A DNA stretch of 64,000 bases from Parapristionchus giblindavisi (Eukaryota; Nematoda; Chromadorea; Rhabditida; Diplogasteridae), in contig CALSFV010000031.1 of assembly GCA_943737045.1 (NCBI GenBank), forward strand, positions 744,001 through 808,000, in the 5' to 3' direction. Below, in pieces: positions 61,601-64,000 of this stretch (positions within the stretch are counted from its first letter, which is position 1; every line of letters starts with the position of its first letter). The position numbers and the translations under genes are program-made. Under the pieces are notes generated by a model that was not told the origin of the DNA, did no database searches, and saw only the letters and a list, made by a program, of their open reading frames with translations.

Positions 61601-64000
61601 TTTAGTCGCGAAAAAATTCGTGGGTCCCCTTCTTTAAGAGTCCGGATCTGTAAGACTCGAGCATTGTCCGGACATTTCGCCAAGAATTTTGATTCAGGCC
61701 ACTGTACTTTATGGGTGTAGGGTACCTTGGGGCCACATTACAAAATGGTACCCAAAGTGGCCCTAGCAGTGGAACGCGGCGTGCCAGGTGGGCGCCAATT
61801 TTGAAAACTCGATTTTCATATTTTTTCAACCGAACAAGCTAGAGTCCAAATTTCTTCGGCATTGTGTTAGGCATGTCCAATGTGCACAGAAACACTATTG
61901 AGATTAATTTTAAGCAATTCCTAGACTGATTTTTTTACCCGAATTTTCGGTTTTTTTCGATTTTTCGGCATCTCAATTTCAATTCCGCAAAAGTTCTCTA
62001 GTATATACATGTAGCCCAACTACTAGTGCATGTAACCCTGCTAGGCGGAAATCGATCTTGGATTGCGCGTGTCGGAAAAAATCGGTCTGAGTGTTTCCAA
62101 CTTGACTCAGAAGCGTTATTTCATGATTTTTTGCTGTATTTTCCAAACGATTAGTGCGGAATTGTGGACTACTCAAAGTTTAGAGGTGAGACTAGTAAAA
62201 TGACACAAGAACCCCATCACTTGGATCAATTTGAAAATTTCGATTTTCATGACCCGGGGGTCATACTCGAAAATTTCAAAATTTCTCAAGTTTGAAATGT
62301 TTTCATTTATGGTGATTCTTGTGAAATACTAATGTTGTGAAGAATATTCAGCCAATGCTCAATGGCTGATCTCTCCTTTCAACCATTTTTCTATGTTGAA
62401 TGCGTGCGAAAAAGTCAGAATTGTGCTTGAATCAGTTTCCAACTTACTTTCTGTAACATTCTATCTAAGTACTTTTTCGCACGCATTCAACATAAAAGTT
62501 TTCGAAAAATGGTTGAAAGGAGAGATCAGCCATTGAGCATTAGCTGAATATTCTTCACAACATTAGTACTTCACAAGAATCACCATAAATGAAAACATTT
62601 TAAACTTGAGAAATATTGAAATTTTCGACCATGACCAAATTTTGATGAAAATCGAAATTTTCAAATTGATCCAAGTGATGGGGTTCTTGTGTCATTTTAC
62701 TAGTCTCACCTCTAAACTTTGAGTAGACCACAATTCCGCACTAATCGTTTTGAAAATACAGCAAAAAATTATGAAACAACGAGTATGAGTCAAGTTGGAG
62801 ACGATCAGACCGATTTTTTCCGACACGCGCAATCCAAGATCCATTTCCACCTAGCAGGGTTACATGCGCTAGTAGTTGGGCTACATGGATATACTAGAGA
62901 ACTTTTGCGGAATTGAAATTGAGATGCCGAGAAATCGAAAAAAACCGAAAATTCGGGTAAAAAAATCAGTCTAGGAATTGCTTAAAATTAATCTCAATAG
63001 TGTTTCTGTGCACATTGGACATGCCTAACACAATGCCGAAGAAATTTGGACTCTAGCTTGTTCGGTTGAAAAAATATGAAAATCGAGTTTTCAAACTTGG
63101 CGCCCACCTGGCACGCCGCGTTCCACTGCTAGGGCCACTTTGGGTACCATTTTGTAATGTGGCCCCAAGGTACCCTACACCCATAAAGTACAGTGGCCTG
63201 AATCAAAATTCTTGGCGAAATGTCCTGAATCTGGCCGAAATGCTCGAGTCTTACAGATCAGAGCTCTTATGTCTACAAAAGGTTAAAAATCAATAAAATA
63301 AATTTTTGGAAAAAATTTCCGAATGTTGCCGAAATTGCCGAATTTGCCGAAAATATTTTTTCGGCAATTGCCGGACTGCCGAATTGCCGAAAATGTGCCT
63401 TGCCGCACAGCCCTGGTTTGAATTCAACAAATCAACAATTAAATTCTTCTATCACATTTTACATTCCACTGATCATGTTCTCATTTTTCCTCTTATCAGC
63501 AAAATGTTGCACATGTTTTCCATCAATCACCAACCTCAAACCCAATATACTGCGTGCTGAGATCGAATGCAAAAGATTGTAATCTTCATGAGTACTGATA
63601 TAATCCGTGATCATTATCAATACTTATCAGTGAGCGATTTTTGATCTCTGATGGTCTACCAATCATATCAGCAGAAGTGTACACTTTAATGCGAAAAGAG
63701 ATTTAGACCCCTCTATTTAGCAATGCAGATAATTTTAGCTTAACCGAAGCTTTATATTTTTTATTCAATCCACATATATCAATAGTGGATTTAGATAATG
63801 GTTTCTTGCTAAAGGAAATCAAATAGCTGACAATGTTATATGTATTTTATTTCCGAAAAATTAGTTAGTATTGTAAGGTTACAACTTACCGCACAAAGTG
63901 CGATGTACCACAGTGTCGATGACACAAAAACAGTCCAGAAGGCATCTTCATCAGCTCCAAGAAGAGCTCCATAGAACTTACCCAGATTCAATCCAGAGAA
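55630..64000 (-). CDS. ABCD4-like ABC half transporter (5' end outside window)
   Basis: ABC half transporter of subfamily D. By homology to ABCD4 (and, I believe, C. elegans PMP-3/PMP-5) it may act in lysosomal cobalamin handling. Exons found: 63890-64000 (continuing), 60731-60819, 60633-60686, 59915-60034, 59803-59849, 59557-59635, 59444-59510, 59173 to about 59236, 58730-58782, 58593-58664, 58433-58524, 58204-58318, 58062-58146, 57857-57967, 57609-57740, 56132-56225, 55852-55996 and 55630-55752. Membrane-domain hallmarks are [15 protein letters not shown] and [15 protein letters not shown]. The ATPase domain has GPSGVGKTS (Walker A, exon 57857), FLPQRPYF (Q loop), LSPGEQQR (signature), [11 protein letters not shown] (Walker B) and TGHRSS (H loop, final exon). 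The acceptor of the exon near 59236 does not fit the phase of the previous donor; every other join does. The intron 60820-63889 holds a nested transposon complex. Confidence 0.88.
56410..57586. mobile_element. TTAA-flanked 1.18-kb fold-back element
   Basis: It is flanked by TTAA on both sides. The ends GAGACCGGCTCGGTAAGA and its complement begin arms of several hundred bases; the CATATGTGAGCCGGGTTTGA segment appears in both. No coding capacity is seen. It lies in an ABCD4-like gene intron, about 20 bases from the donor site. It shares the GTAAGACTCGAGCA end motif with the element at 61638. Confidence 0.85.
60098..60548. mobile_element. Fold-back element related to 50632
   Basis: AGGAGATGGTCGCAAC and GTTGCGACCATCCCCTTG form the outer arms. 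TTTTCGATGCTGATTACGAA and its complement lie inside. The centre resembles the flank of the tRNA-like block in 24545-26195, but here the B box is lost. It lies in an intron of the ABCD4-like gene. Confidence 0.7.
61269..61633 (+). mobile_element. TTAA-type MITE with tRNA-like module
   Basis: The 365-bp element has TTAA on both sides and ends AGAAGGGGACCCACGAG. The tRNA-like block has GTGGCTCAGTGGTAAG near 61378 (A box) and GGGTTCGATTCC near 61421 (B box). It is a close relative of 24030-24393. Confidence 0.82.
61638..63266. mobile_element. 1.63-kb fold-back element nested in hAT element
   Basis: The left flank TTAA (61634-61637) is shared with the neighbouring element; the right flank is TTAT. 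The ends GAGTCCGGATCTGTAAGA and CAGATCAGAGCTC are imperfect complements. The two 800-bp arms pair almost throughout, meeting near 62455 at TTTTTCGCACGCATTCAACA. Short open frames appear as mirrored pairs and are not genes. Confidence 0.85.

Larger units (their letters stand above)
60910..63415. mobile_element. hAT element carrying nested insertions
   Basis: Outer ends CAGGGCCGTGCGGCAA and TTGCCGCACAGCCCTG are flanked by the perfect 8-bp duplication GTTTGAAT (60902-60909 and 63416-63423). The element's own sequence (60910-61268 and 63267-63415) is rich in GCCGAAATTGCCGAA repeats on both sides. Two other elements, at 61269 and 61638, are inserted inside it. No transposase is seen. Confidence 0.88.

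Noticed and set aside
61602..63296. Mirrored open frames on opposite strands
   Set aside because: They are duplicate readings of the two arms of one palindromic element and have no recognisable domain.

Overview
The window looks like nuclear DNA from a free-living-type (chromadorean, rhabditid-like) nematode. It is AT-rich and its genes are split into many short exons with mostly small GT-AG introns. The protein families are typical of worms: an Srv-type serpentine chemoreceptor, an HNF4-like nuclear hormone receptor, a tandem array of gustatory-receptor-like 7TM proteins, a UDP-glucuronosyltransferase and an ABCD4-type half transporter. An exon-start acceptor 5 bases before the UGT start codon would fit spliced-leader trans-splicing. 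I cannot name the genus. No operon or prokaryotic feature is seen.

Layout. 411-2123 (-): compact Srv-like chemoreceptor. 2124-9241: gene-poor, with a dead mariner (2654-3925), a repetitive hAT-type fold-back element (4937-5508), a LINE reverse-transcriptase 3' fragment (5963-6645) and a decayed TTAA element (8103-8370). 9242-17058 (+): nuclear hormone receptor, 13 exons found, 5' coding exon(s) not found. 17840-45252 (-): six head-to-tail gustatory-receptor-like 7TM genes; copies 1, 2 and 6 read through intact, copies 3, 4 and 5 carry frameshifts. 45253-51996: intergenic, full of small MITEs with visible target-site duplications. 52002-55274 (+): complete 13-exon UGT of 535 aa, every splice phase consistent. 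55630 to the window edge (-): 3' part of an ABCD4-like ABC half transporter, 5' end beyond base 64000.

Mobile DNA is the striking part. Three classes can be separated by terminal repeats and target duplications: TA-flanked Tc1/mariner elements, 8-bp-TSD hAT-type elements, and TTAA-flanked (piggyBac-like) elements. Several are very long fold-back palindromes (1.2-1.65 kb) sitting in introns. Several TTAA elements carry tRNA-like modules with recognisable A and B boxes. Elements are nested up to three deep at 60910-63415.

Functionally, the genes are environmental-sensing and detoxification genes: chemoreceptors, a xenobiotic or lipid-type nuclear receptor, a phase II conjugating enzyme and a transporter. 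No shared pathway is shown by the sequence itself. Family assignments rest on motif reading by eye; no database search was run.
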